DNA of 64,000 nt from Phialophora verrucosa (Eukaryota > Ascomycota > Eurotiomycetes > Chaetothyriales > Herpotrichiellaceae), in contig MSED01000011.1 of NCBI GenBank assembly GCA_002099365.1, positions 67,001-131,000 of the forward strand, written 5' to 3'. A model generated the notes under the pieces. That model was given only the letters and a program-made list of their open reading frames with translations. It was not told where the DNA came from and did not search any database. Shown piece by piece: positions 13,021-24,425 of the stretch; position 1 is the first letter of the stretch; each line of letters starts with the position of its first letter. The position numbers and the translations under genes are program-made.

Positions 13021-13827
13021 TTTAGCCCCTTTATTAGTTTAATAAAATAAAATAAATATAAGTTTTATCTTTTTATATAAAGTAATCTAAACTTTAGATA
13101 TTTATATATTTTATTATTTTTATATATATAAAAGATTACTTCTCTTTATAGTTAATAATTATCGCTTTCTTAAGTATTTATAGGTAGTCTTAAGGGTATT
13201 AAAGGATCTTCTCTCTTAATTCGATTTTAGTAATCTTTATCACTACTTATAGTTATTCCTTTATATCTAATTATTAAATCTCTCTTTACTAAATTTAGTT
13301 AATACTTTAATATTAGCTCCCCGCCGAATAAGTCTTTAGTCTCGAGTAACCTACTCTTTTTACGAGTTTAAAGAGTATTAGAGTTAACCGCGTTCCTCTC
13401 TTCGAGTACTAATTATTAGTCTTAGGTTTTAGCCTTCTAGATAGTTATTTAGTTGTTAGTTTCCGCTCTATATAGTAGCAGCTAATATATATAACTAGGA
13501 CCTTAAAAGAATACCTTAAGTAGCGGTCTCCTTAAATAGCTAGTATAGTTTATAACCTGCGCCCGTATAGCGGGACAGACTTACTTAGCTAGTAATTTAG
13601 ACGATTCCCTCGTATAGCGGTCCTATATATATAGTTAGCTTCTTTAGTTCTAGTTAATTAGTCAGTAGGTAGATAAGTAGTTAGTTTAGTCGATCCTCGT
13701 TTATTTATAGCGTTATATCGTTATTTTATCGTTCAGTCGTCTATCCGATCGTCCTACCGCGCGTAGACTCACCTACATTACTATAGTCTTAATATTCTTA
13801 GGCGAACGTTCTTATTAAAGGTACTAA

Positions 13828-14126
13828 TAAACTAGGGTAAGGCTTTATTACCTTTAGGTAGAGGGTTATACGGCGGTAGGTACTACCTCTTTATCCCCGG
13901 TACATTATATAGTAATAAACAGCTTTATAAGTAATAGTGTTATATACTTTATTACCTATAGTATTTATATATATTAAATGCCTATAACTGCTCTACCTAT
14001 AATATATAGCGGAGGTATATAGCTTCACGCTAAGGATTTAACTAATTAGATAGTATAGTTACTTATTTATATATTATATAGGCACGTACAGCTAATTAGC
14101 GGTATAAGTATTACCGCCTTATTATA
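13828..14126 (-). repeat. 5' LTR of family-2 copy 2b (299 bp)
   Basis: Same 299-bp unit as the LTRs of the complete element, here in reverse orientation (starts TAAACTAGGG, ends GCCTTATTATA on the plus strand). It ends five bases before the flanking TA of the foldback element at 14132. Confidence 0.88.
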
Positions 14127-14133
14127 ATATATA

Positions 14134-15070
14134 AATAGGGGGGTATAGAGGCTTAGAGTATAAATAAAGTAGCACTTAAATACTAGTATAAATATAAGTA
14201 TATAGAATAGAAATATCTATTTAGTTACTAAGAACGTATATATATACTCGTAACTATAAGTAGCGATATAATAATCCTTTTATTAATAGTACCTGAGCAC
14301 TTATCTTTTCTATATATTATAGAATACTATAACGGTATAAGATAACGCTAGCGAGAGCGGACGTTACTATATATATAGAGGGTATATAAATTTAATTATT
14401 AGTTATTTTAGGCGTTAATAAAGGGCGCTATTAATATACCTTCTTTATCTACCTAGCCGAGACGAGTAAAGGAAACTTTACGCCCCCTAAATACCTATAT
14501 AATAATAATAAAAGATAATAAGTTTTATTTCCTTAAAGAGTTTTCTTTATTTAAGCTAGTTATATAGAATCCTTAATATAAGCTTTAAGTAGCTTCTAGG
14601 AATAGAGAATTTAAAAAAAAAAAAAGATTTAGCTACCGCTCTTCTAAGCTTATCTTTATACTAAATAATTATTAATATTATAATTCTTATTAAAGGCACT
14701 AATATATAGGTATTTAGGGGTGTAAGGTTTCCCTTACTCGTCTCGGCTAGGTAGGTAAAGAAGGTATATTAATAGCGCCCTTTATTAACGCCTAAAATAA
14801 TTGATAATTAAACTTATATACCCTTTATATATATAGTAATATCTACTCTCGCTAGTATTATCTTATACCGTTATAGTATTCTATAGTATATAGGAAAGGT
14901 AGGTGCGCGGGTATTATTAGTAAAAGGATTCGTATATCGCTGCTTATAGTCGCGAGTATATATATATATTCTTAGTGACTAAATAAATACTTCTGTTCTA
15001 TATCCCTCTATCTATAGCAGCATCTAAGTACTCCTCTATTTATACCCTAGGCCTCTATACCCCCCCTATT
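14134..15070. mobile_element. foldback/MITE-like element with long inverted repeats
   Basis: Two arms of about 370 bp, 14134-14505 and 14697-15070, are reverse complements. The outer ends read AATAGGGGGG and CCCCCCTATT. Each is flanked by TA (14132-14133 and 15071-15072), the target duplication typical of Tc1/mariner-related elements. The loop of about 190 bp is AT-rich and contains a run of 13 A near 14612. No coding frame is visible, so it is a non-autonomous element. It sits five bases from the LTR of copy 2b. The arms are partly RIP-altered. Confidence 0.75.
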
Positions 15071-15072
15071 TA

Positions 15073-17635
15073 CGTGTCCTAAGACCCAACCGCTTAGCTA
15101 AGGGCTGGACAATTGTCCAGGCCCTTTAGCCTCGCGCAGCCTTACCGCTCTACCCACTTCTGCACCACACGTGCCCCAGCACACCAGGTGGCAAGGCGAG
15201 CTTACATAATGAATCTGGAATGCTGGATCACTTACTAGAAGAAGCTCGAACGCAGAAATAAGATACGCAACACCTGGGTTATCAGTACGCTTACGCCCTA
15301 GACTTGTTACGAACCGAGGCACCTGCTGTTCCAAGAGCGGTACAACTTGATGATGATGATGTAACCTTTACTGTTTACCGAGATTGATGTAATTAATAAG
15401 GAGCCAAGTCGAGTTAAGCACCTATAGGAGGAGGCAATACCGAGCTCTCAGCACTAAGGTTGCCGAGAATAAGAGATCCTTTAAACGCCACCGTAGCTAT
15501 AGATGTAGCCGACGTAATAGGTTCGTAGAGGCGTAAGAAATATTAACGTACGTTACACCACAACTGGAAGCGGTGTTGAGATAATTGACTCGATCGCAGG
15601 AGGGTACCGGTCCGCGGATAATCGATTTTACAGAGAATACACTTCCTTGACCGGACATCCCTGCCCGGGCAAATAAGGCTGCTCCTGCTTCTGATGTAAT
15701 GTCTCGCTCTTCCAATAAGAGCGGTGTTTAGGCTTCAAGTAATGCCGTCTGAACGAAACTTAGGCGGAATCCTAGCTGCTACTGAGGCTGAGAACTAATT
15801 GTCTAGAGGAAAAGCTCCGCTTTCCAACACGAGCAAGGCCTAACTCGAGGTCTTAAAACACCCTAGAGATAAGACTATACGGCGCAAACCGTCTGCATCA
15901 TTTCTTTGCCATCCGTGTATTTGCTCATGTTCAACGTTATAGTCTAGCAGACGGATCCGTCTAGCAGAGATGCCTGGCGAACACGGGATGATCGATCCTC
16001 ATCTGGACTTCAGCCGGAGAGAAGACGCTGCGACACCTTCACACCGAATCGAGTCCGAGTCGTATGGGCTGTACAAGCGTTGATACATCCTCTGTAGAGC
16101 TTTTGACATCGCCCATTAACTGACTAACTAACTGATTAGGTTAATTGTGCTGTCTTACAATGTGAATAGTAGACTCTGTACCGTATATTAAAAGGCCTGC
16201 TATAGCTTTTCTATCCTTACTTACACGCTACCGGTAATTACGCAGGCATCGTCACAACAGGCGAGGCTTCTAGGCAAGCTCAACACCTTCCCTTCTCTTT
16301 GTCCTCTTGTTTTTAGAGGACGGTAGGACATCTATACAGTATAATGCGGTCTAGGCTGAGCGGGAGAAGGAGTGTAGGACGCTGCACACTCTTCACTACA
16401 CGCCAACCTACAGTACCCCTTACTTTCAACCACAGCGCTACGCCGCCGCATAAGAGCGCTGTATAGTACAGAGCGAGAAAAGTGCTAGGGCGAATCATTA
16501 TACCTGGAGTCGCCACCGAGTGATGGGGAGACCTAGTAGCTATGGCTGTACACGTAGATTGGCGTAGATATAGAGGGTCTTCATTCTCATCGCGGATAGA
16601 CTTGTTAAAGATGTCCTTTAGTAAGGCCGTCCACTGTGTTTAAGGACTTTACGTCAGTAAGAGAGTGAACTAGGGGTGGGTTAGGCCCCTCTGGCCACTA
16701 TTTGCACACCTAAAGGTACGAGGTTTAGTGGGTGAACAACCTACCGCTTACCGAATTCTGCTTCGGTATAATATTCCTGGAAGAGCGATATCGAAGGATT
16801 AAAAAGCAACGTCGCTATAAACGCTTGTAGAATTTAGTATATGATGCAATAAAAACTTAGAGAGACTACATACCTTAGCTGCCACAAGCCAGTTCCGTAC
16901 TACCTCGGGGACTGGGACGTATAATGTAAATACGCCGTTCCCCTATCTCAAGTTCTGGATAAGCACTGGGTAACCTCTATTACGCGGCGGACACATCGGG
17001 CCAGAGGCCACCCATCCCCGGATGGTGCTGACTCTACCTCTGCCAGTGGTGGAAGTAGACACGTTTCCATCGCATCACTCTTCAGCACCTTTCCTACGGG
17101 CCGTCATCTACCACGGTCCATCGTCATGCTGGACTTGCTAGGTAGAGGTAGCTCTTCGGTAATTGCCTGTGGCTATATCCTTTCCTTCCCTCCACGGCTT
17201 ACATTCAACGACACAGATATCAACGGTGATGTTTCATTCCCGATCGCATTGCTCGGCTACTTCCTCAGAAGAACACTAGCCACACGAGGATACTGAACTT
17301 TCGTGACAGAGGTGGTCAGATGACAGAAGGGACATGCGGGCCATGGAACTTCAGCCACCCAGCCTCTACTCACGATTATCGATGAAGATTTCTACCTCCA
17401 GCTCAGCGTACCAGGCACTGCAAGGACATCTGTTCAGGGCACCCCATTAGCTGCGGCGGAGTTGGTAACGGAGAAGATTCGAAGATGACTACGAGAGACT
17501 CCGCGATGTAGGCGACAAGAAGGGTCGATAAATCCAGAAAACCCTATACACAGCATATACCGACAGCGAGTCAGGAAGCACCGGCATCAGATTTAGGTCT
17601 TGGGAAACGGCTGACGAACAGACACGTTACAATAG
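15073..17635. other. unique, balanced-composition sequence without a supported gene
   Basis: Composition returns to normal here (CA/TG present). Only short ORFs occur, none protein-like over its length. From about 16925 to 17620 on the plus strand a frame with few stops contains locally protein-like stretches (for example LTIIDEDFYLQLSVPG near 17367-17415), with TGA stops that would fit lost Arg or Trp codons. A neighbouring frame near 17480-17635 is equally plausible, so I treat this as a possible gene relic and call no gene. Confidence 0.35.
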
Positions 17636-17775
17636 AGTGTAATAAGTATAAATACACCAGGTTACCTAACGAGATACTAAGCTTCTTAGTCTAACGACGG
17701 TGCCCAGCTACTTTTAGCGCTAACCCGACTAGGTATAATTCGTAACTCTCTATAAAGGTAATAATAGATACGCGC
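17636..17775 (-). repeat. terminal-repeat-like sequence, inverted copy
   Basis: About 140 bp whose reverse complement matches 19018-19160 and 20661-20810 (shared core GTTAGCGCTAAAAGTAGCTG). It marks the boundary between unique DNA on the left and the RIP-altered block on the right. Confidence 0.7.
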
Positions 17776-19017
17776 TCGGCTTTATAAGCTAAAGTCCTAT
17801 AGCGTCTCTTATATAAAGATCTATAAAGTATATCCCTCTTAGTATAATTAAGACTACTATTCAATCCGAAGAGGAATCTAGTAATAACGCTTTAAAACCT
17901 CGATCTAGCCCTCTATAAAAGCTTAGAGAAGACTACTGCGATTACCTATATAATATTATAATAAAGAACCCTTATATATTAAATACTTACTTACTAGGGT
18001 TAATAATATAGTTAATATTAGCTTTATTTAGACCCTCCTCTACGAATTAGGTAAGTAAAAGTAGCTATAATATAATAGGCTTTATTTAATAATAGTATAA
18101 GCGAAAGTAAGGCTATAATAGGAATAAGACTACAAGAGCGTCGGGTAAGACTCTAGAAGAGGGTAAAGTAAGAAGTGAATATTTAGCTAAGTAGGGTAAA
18201 GGTGTAGTATTACGTCTACACACTTACTCCGATACCCTACCTATCGCAGGGCCGGCTATCGGAGACAGCATCGGGACTGACCGGGGACGATATCGGAACG
18301 TATAGGTATCTTGGCGTAAGCAGGTACTTAACGGAACCCCCCCTATATAGACTCCCTTAACTTCCTTAAGTCTTAAAGTCTATATAGAGACTGCGTATAG
18401 TTAATAAGGCTTATTACTGACTGTACCTTTATTAATTTAATCTATTTACTAAGCCCTATTATATATAGCTTAGGTTTAGACTATTTTATAAGCCTCTTAA
18501 TAATTAATATAAGGCCGTATTTATAAGCATCGAAGAAGTAAGGTACTATAAAGATATTCTACACTATATTTAGTTATAGGAGCGTACTTTATTATTGCTA
18601 CTTATAATAGCGTAAATAATACTATAGATATATTAACTTTAGCTACCTCTAACTTTATACTAGCTATACTTTTATATAGGATAACGTAAGTATATATAGA
18701 GTAAGAATTATTCGCGATATCGTAAAGGAGCTTAATGTAATAATAATAATCTAGCCGCTATATTTATCTAATCTTAACCTAATCTTAAATCTATAGGCGA
18801 TAATAAAGTAGGAAATTTATTAAATTTAATCTAAACTTTAGTATTTACTAAATACTATTATAATATGCGAACCTTTAATTTAAACTATATAATTAGCCTA
18901 AGATAGAATTAAGGGGAGGGTATACTATAACCTTTATATATTAATACTAAAAAGAATTAAGGCTATAATTATTATAAATAATAGTATATAAAATGTTAAA
19001 GAATAAATATACTTATA
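17776..19017. other. AT-rich RIP-altered sequence, no gene recognised
   Basis: CA/TG-depleted DNA with no frame I can assign. An exception is a GC-richer patch at about 18215-18340, which keeps normal dinucleotides and so may have a separate origin. A hairpin-forming inverted repeat (arms CTATATAGACT and AGTCTATATAG) lies at about 18345-18390. Confidence 0.5.
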
Positions 19018-19218
19018 ACCTTACTATTACCCCCGTAAAAGGGTACGAATTATATCTAATTAGGTTAGCGCTAAAAGTAGCTAGGTACTGTCGTTAGACT
19101 AAGAAGCTTAGTATTATATAAGGTTACCTAGTTTATTTAAACCTATTATACCCTACTATATCGCCCCTAACTAGTAGTATCCTAGTACTAATAATGCTTA
19201 AAGAGAAAGCAGAGGCTC
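19018..19218 (+). repeat. terminal-repeat-like sequence, direct copy 1
   Basis: About 200 bp that match 20661-20850 in direct orientation and 17636-17775 in inverted orientation. With the left copy it could form the terminal inverted repeats of an element of about 1.5 kb; with the right copy it could be a pair of LTR-like direct repeats. The mariner relic inserted right after it. Confidence 0.6.
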
Positions 19219-19220
19219 TA

Positions 19221-20658
19221 TAAGGTATAGGGGCGTTTTTTCGTTAGTAGCCGCCTAAAAGGGTTAGCGCGAGACTTTTCTAAAGCTTCTAGATATTTAA
19301 AGCTAAGCCTAATTAGGCGTTTTTAGTACCGTTATTAAGCTTAAAATTAAAATTTAAAACCTATTAAATCTATTATTTAATAAACATTCCCGAGGCACTC
19401 TTAGGCACTCTCTAGGTACCCCGATACTCGTTATTATAAATATTTAGGCACTGCTAAACCCGCTCCCACTATAGCCCTAGACCCCTAGAAAAGTTCGAAC
19501 CTGATGTACTCGAGACTAACGGCGAGATATTCTAGTCCTTCGAAAGGCTAAATATTTATATAACTTCATCACGAAGCTACTAAATAACTTCTAGAGGGCA
19601 GTTCAATATACTATTAAGAAGAAGATTGCTACATTATAGCATAAGAACGCGGGACGGGCACCTCGACTAAATGGATATAAGGTTGATGAGCTTAAAGCCT
19701 TCGTTACTATAAATACATAAACACGCCGAATGACTTATAAACAGCTCGCTAAAGCTCTCTAGCCAGAAGGCGAAGTCGGGCCCCGAGTTAATTAAAGCTG
19801 TCCTCCGCCGCTGTGGTTACCATCGCCGGATTGCACTTCGAAAGCCTCTACTACCTAAAGACGTTAAGGACTTACAACTCGAATAGGTATAAATATATGT
19901 TAATTAGATAAAGGAACAATAGTACTAAGTCGTCTAGAGTGATAAAACTTAGGTTAAGCCTAGTTATTATCGCCCGATAATAGTAACGAGGAAAGCCGGC
20001 GAAGAGCTTCATCCTAACTCTATTAATAAGAGGGTTAAGTTAAAATCTAGCTGGATATTCTAGGCATGCTTCTATAGGAGGACGAAAGCTCTCAGCCTCT
20101 TCTAGGAGAAGGACTAGGGGTTAATTAATAAGGAATCTTACTGTGCTTATATTGTGCTGTTGGTGGATGGCTATTTCTACCTATACTTAGACCTTAATTT
20201 AAAGTTTATATAGGATAATACACTTAAGTACGCAGCATACCTTACTATCGATAAGCTGACTGAACGAGGTATACCCCTTATTTACTAGCCACCGGATTTA
20301 CTAGACTTAAACCCGATCGAGACACTCTAGAATATTATAAAGGACTAGATTAAGAAGCATTACTTAAGTTAGTATATAAGCTATAACGAACTATAGCGGC
20401 AGGTTCTAGAAGTATAGGCTGCAATTAGGGAGGAGACCTTAGAATATTTAATAAGTACGATACCCTTACGCTACTAGGATGTTATTGATACTAAGAGAGG
20501 CTATATAAAATAGTAGCTTATTAAATAAAAGAAATTTTATAATATAATAAAAAGACGGTATAAAATAGGCCTAATTAGGCCTAGCGCCTAGTTAGGGGCG
20601 AGCCTATAACTAGTGCTACCTTCCGCTGTAGCTAATAATAATTTACCTCTATACCTCG
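19221..20658 (+). mobile_element. Tc1/mariner-type transposon, RIP-degraded
   Basis: 1438 bp flanked by TA on both sides (19219-19220 and 20659-20660). The left end TAAGGTATAGGGG pairs with the reverse complement of the right end, CGAGGTATAGAGG; the mismatches fit RIP changes. The inverted repeats extend imperfectly for about 35 bp. The interior holds a transposase pseudogene. It is inserted at the edge of a terminal-repeat-like sequence. Confidence 0.82.
19490..20530 (+). pseudogene. Tc1/mariner DDE transposase, inactivated
   Basis: Translation in one frame with many stops shows the order expected of a Tc1-type transposase. A helix-turn-helix region comes first (about 19660-19850, ending in a GYHRRIALRKPLL segment). 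Then come three catalytic positions: an Asp in a WSDETW-like motif (near 19938, Asp codon intact), an Asp in a QDNA-like motif (near 20216, intact) and a Glu in LNPIETL (near 20320, intact). The spacing between the last two is 34 residues, the classical DD34E arrangement. Trp and Gln codons have become stops. The normal reaction is cut-and-paste transposition into TA; this copy cannot make protein. Confidence 0.85.
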
Positions 20659-20660
20659 TA

Positions 20661-20850
20661 TAATCTTATTATTACCCCTATAAAGGGGTATGAATTATAT
20701 CTAATCAGGTTAGCGCTAAAAGTAGCTGGCTACCGTCGTTAGACTAAGAAGCTTAGTATTATATAAGGTTACCTAGTATATTTAAACCTATTATACTCTA
20801 TTATATCGCCTTACCTAATAGTATCCTAGTATTAGTAATACTCGAATAGA
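20661..20850 (+). repeat. terminal-repeat-like sequence, direct copy 2
   Basis: Direct repeat of 19018-19218, including the AGAGGCTCTATA end. The two copies are separated only by the mariner relic. Confidence 0.6.
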
Positions 20851-20938
20851 AACTAGAGGCTCTATACCTAGAGGCTCTATAATAATAGGTTAAGGTTAAA
20901 GTATTACATCTTTAGAGGTCGTAAAAGTACTATAAAGA

Positions 20939-21105
20939 TATTATAAACAGGGGTATACTAAGACCTTAAGGGTTACCTATATATAGCGCGCGGGCCGTAT
21001 ACGTCTCCTCTTCGACTCTCTTTAGCTTTCGAGTCGAGTCGCTATACGCCTATAAATAAGCTATATATCTCTTAATTAACTGCTATTAACCTTTATTCTT
21101 AATAA
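20939..21105 (-). repeat. RIP-altered solo LTR of the short non-autonomous LTR family
   Basis: The reverse complement matches the 165-bp LTRs at 60506-60670 and 62395-62559 (shared core GCGCGCGGGCC, and a stretch around CTCCTCTTCGA). No internal region or second LTR adjoins it. Heavily mutated compared with the copies at the right end of the window. Confidence 0.75.
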
Positions 21106-21689
21106 AAGAGCTAACTATAATATACTCCCTTAATATAGATAATATTACGAATAATATTCTTATAGTAATTTTACCTCTACTTTAATATATATACCTTTAA
21201 AGGTATAAGCTGATAGATAGATATCCTAACTACTCCTCTAGAAGTATTAGGGGCCTTAAGTAATATCTACCGACTATAGCTATTATATACCCTTAGGGAG
21301 CGGCGAGTGACGGGACCTTATCTGTAAGGTCCTGCGATAGGTAGACTCTTTAGCGCGATCGATCCTCGCCGCTTACTCTAGAGGTATATAGCAGCACCTA
21401 TTTAAAGAGTGTTTACCTAGAAGACTAAAATTAAGTAATGTGCCCTAGTAATATACGAGCTAGTCTATCTCTCTTAAGATTATAAAGCCGTAACTTACTT
21501 CGGAGGATATAATGGACTTTAACGGGTCGAGGGCGACGCCTAACTTAATAGCTACGGAAGCCTACGGTAAATATTACCAGCGGCTCCTAAATACGTATAT
21601 AATCTTCGACGCCGTGGCGGCGTCTTTATAGACCTTCGAGTAACCTTCTCAGTTATAGAGCCACCGTTACCTACGCCTACTCGCACCGT
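21106..21689. other. transition from RIP-altered block to unique DNA
   Basis: AT-rich to about 21290, then mixed. A short open stretch starts at an ATG at 21511 (MDFNGSRATPNLIATEAYG...) and runs about 39 codons to a stop. It could be the 5' end of a decayed gene, but nothing downstream supports it. Confidence 0.3.
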
Positions 21690-22741
21690 ATGCTACTATT
21701 TCGCTTCACCATCAATCACGACGACTTAATTCTCGAAGGTAGCTTGAACAGGGATAGGAAAGTTCTTCACCGCTACGTTAGTTCTAATGTTATAGAGTTT
21801 GCAAAGAAAAAAACAATCAACAGTCCGGATTCCCAAGTGGTCACCCACCTTAGTACTAACGAACCGGCATGTGGCTTAAGTACGGCTGAGCGAACGGGAA
21901 GCCCTGTTTTCCACATCCTATGGTCGATTGCGAAAGGAAACGTGTTCGAGAAAAATATATCCTTGAATGTGTGAGCCGCGTCCGCTTTTGAGAATATGGT
22001 TCTCTTTACGTCACACCTCGGGGTCCTGGATTAGCTCTAGATTGTTAGCTCTATTTCGACGCTCGTATCTTCCACGCAAGGAACCGGATTAATCAACGCC
22101 CGCCAGACTCAACCAGCTTTACGAGCGAGGAGGGAAGCGCTGTCGAGAATGTCGGCGAATGTTGGCTGCTGGTATTCGCAAGTAATTAGCGGAAAAGTGT
22201 AAAAAGTGCAACATGCAATACACAAGTGTGGAAATGTAGCACGGAAGTGCAGTACTTGTACACTATTAAATCCCCTTTCGCATCGCATCGCATGGCCCCT
22301 ACAGGCGCATCTTCTGCCATCTTAACTCCCTTGCGCCAGTATGCGTGACCTGTTATCGGAGGCATCACGTTCCACAGAAGTCCATCGTCCACGCCTCGTC
22401 CGCCGGGGTTTCGCGTTGCTCGAAGATGGCTGGAGTATGTACTTCAATAGTTAGTTGCTAATCAACTAGTAGTTACAGAGTGGTTGACCAGCGTCATTCA
22501 CCCGCAAAGAATCTTCAACAGGAACAAAGCAGCGCTGTCCCTCCGCGCGTCTGGAGGTCTGCAGCCGAATTGGCCCGCCTTCTTGCCTCGACGTGGACTT
22601 TTAGCATGGACGTCGTTGCGTGGCTGGTATTGCCCACTGGTGGAACAGGGGACGCCGCGTTGCTGTTGCCTCAAAGAGTGTCTGGTCTCTTAAGGACGTA
22701 GGGTAAAGGTACATAGAATCACCGGCTGTTCTGTTGACAGG

Positions 22742-23209
22742 TTGCGAAAGGGAACCATTGGTCATCCCATCCTATGCAAGTGTTTCGGCGTCCGGTGCGG
22801 TGGGCCTGGCGGGTATTCTCTTCGGTGGTATCTGGCGTCTTGTGTTGGGAAAAGTGGTGTTCTCTCTCGCAGGGACGTGCCAGCAGATGCTTCGCACCTG
22901 GTTAGCTTGTTGTGCTCACAAAAAGGCTTCAGCTTCGTCACGCCAAAAGTGCCCTTTCGCGCTCGTCACGCCGGAATACTATACCCATCTTTGCAGTGCG
23001 CCTCGACGTTCCCTAGCATTATTTTAAAGACATCGGACGTCGTTTCTGCAGTGTCATGGCTCAATGAGGCACGAGCCGCGCCGGTAGGTGAGGAAATGCA
23101 AACGTTGACGGAAGCAGAACACAGAAAACACCTTCTGACCAAATTATTTAGATTGCCTTACTATGGCTGCTACGCATTGGCAATCACAGCTTCCGGGACT
23201 GTCGCTTGA
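22742..23209 (+). CDS. unidentified ORF (155 codons), doubtful
   Basis: An uninterrupted plus-strand frame that begins at an internal Met-Arg-Lys and ends TTGA-type near 23209. No family, signal peptide or motif is recognised. The C-terminal 70 residues are the most protein-like (EEMQTLTEAEHRKHLLTKLF). The N-terminal half is Cys- and Gly-rich, as chance translations often are. It overlaps another frame on the same strand. It could be one exon of a decayed gene or chance. Confidence 0.2.
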   Translation: MRKGTIGHPILCKCFGVRCGGPGGYSLRWYLASCVGKSGVLSRRDVPADASHLVSLLCSQKGFSFVTPKVPFRARHAGILYPSLQCASTFPSIILKTSDVVSAVSWLNEARAAPVGEEMQTLTEAEHRKHLLTKLFRLPYYGCYALAITASGTVA

Positions 23210-24425
23210 CATACAGTTATGAAGCGTCTCGGCCTTTAGGCTGAACAAGACTGGAACACTCAAGTCTAGGTCTCCATCAGGCTTCTTCGAGTCACTCATA
23301 ACATCGAATCGCACATTTAGCACCCGAACTCCCTCGGCGATGTTCTTTCTGGGCGATTTCTCGCAAGCAGCTGTAAGTACCTCCTTACAATAGAGTGACA
23401 GTAGTCTTCGAAATAGCTAAAGAGCGTGATATGTCCACAGTTGGCAGAAACCGGACCTTTTATAGTGTGGCCCTTAGGTCAGCCTTTACTTAAGCCATGG
23501 AAATAGACACTCGCGTCCTTACCTATAGATGTCATCCGCTTCACTTATTCGTGTCTGGCTAACTAATCGCGCAATAGGTATGCGAAGAAGTCGAGGGAGG
23601 GAGGAATAGACACGGAGTTCGGGTTGTTCTTGTGCAAGAATTGCTCCGCAAATTTCCCAGGCTAGCAACAGTGTCCTGAAGATCACAACCGTCCAATAAC
23701 CAGTGGCCATGACTGCTGCCGGGTCTCTAGCGTGCTAACGGTGTGGAATACTTATCTCTAATGCGCCCAGCTTTCCGTGGCATCGACGTTCCATCTACAA
23801 CACAATCCAGCCGTCGCAGCCACCGCCGCAAGTAAAAACGCTGCGTTCATAGCATGGAGCACGCCGAATGCACTTCAAGGAACTATGGTTGTCGTTAGAC
23901 CGGCCGGCCACGGCTTTATTGTCGCGCTGATGGCGCAGAATCTTCTTGTGGTGGACTGTGTTGAAACGACGCGCACCAGCGACGCCCGTCCTTTGCGGCA
24001 ACGGGGAAGCCCATTGCACTAGTTGTAAAAGACCGGCAAGCTTGTAAGCCTGCCTGCTGGTCTTGAGGGTTGTCTCTCTCCAATTTCAGCAAGTGCTTGT
24101 GCTATACGTGTCTTCTTCAGCTGCTTTCTTTCCCTCAGTTACTTTATCTTCCACTGGCTTACCTCTTCAACGTTCCACACCGATTGGCCGTCAGAGCCGG
24201 ACTGTGACCCTGAGGTCCTCGATTGCTCATCTCTCGCCGGCCGTTGCTCCTTCTTCGGTCTCCCTTATCAACGATTTCTTCGGAGACTTAGTAGGAATTC
24301 TAGCCAGCACAAGCTATTGGCGAGGGGTGTTTATTGGGATGAGAGGGTGCCCGGCAGCAGTAACGCAGCGAGGGAGCTGTAGGTGGAGTTGTAGAAGGGG
24401 CTGGAGGATGGTGGATGGCAGAGCC

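Larger units (their letters stand above)
8806..14126 (-). mobile_element. family-2 gypsy element, 5' part (copy 2b)
   Basis: Collinear with 38070-43386 of the complete element in the same orientation (coordinate offset about 29,260). It holds, on the minus strand, the 5' LTR (13828-14126), gag (about 12,200-13,020), a poorly conserved protease region and RT (about 9140-9690). The match ends near 8806, between RT and RNase H, so RNase H, integrase, the extra ORF and the 3' LTR are missing. The break is not at an LTR, suggesting deletion or recombination. Confidence 0.85.

Noticed and set aside
1..15072. A mitochondrial or bacterial AT-rich segment
   Set aside because: The low GC comes from CpA/TpG loss in recognisable gypsy elements, not from an organellar or prokaryotic gene set.
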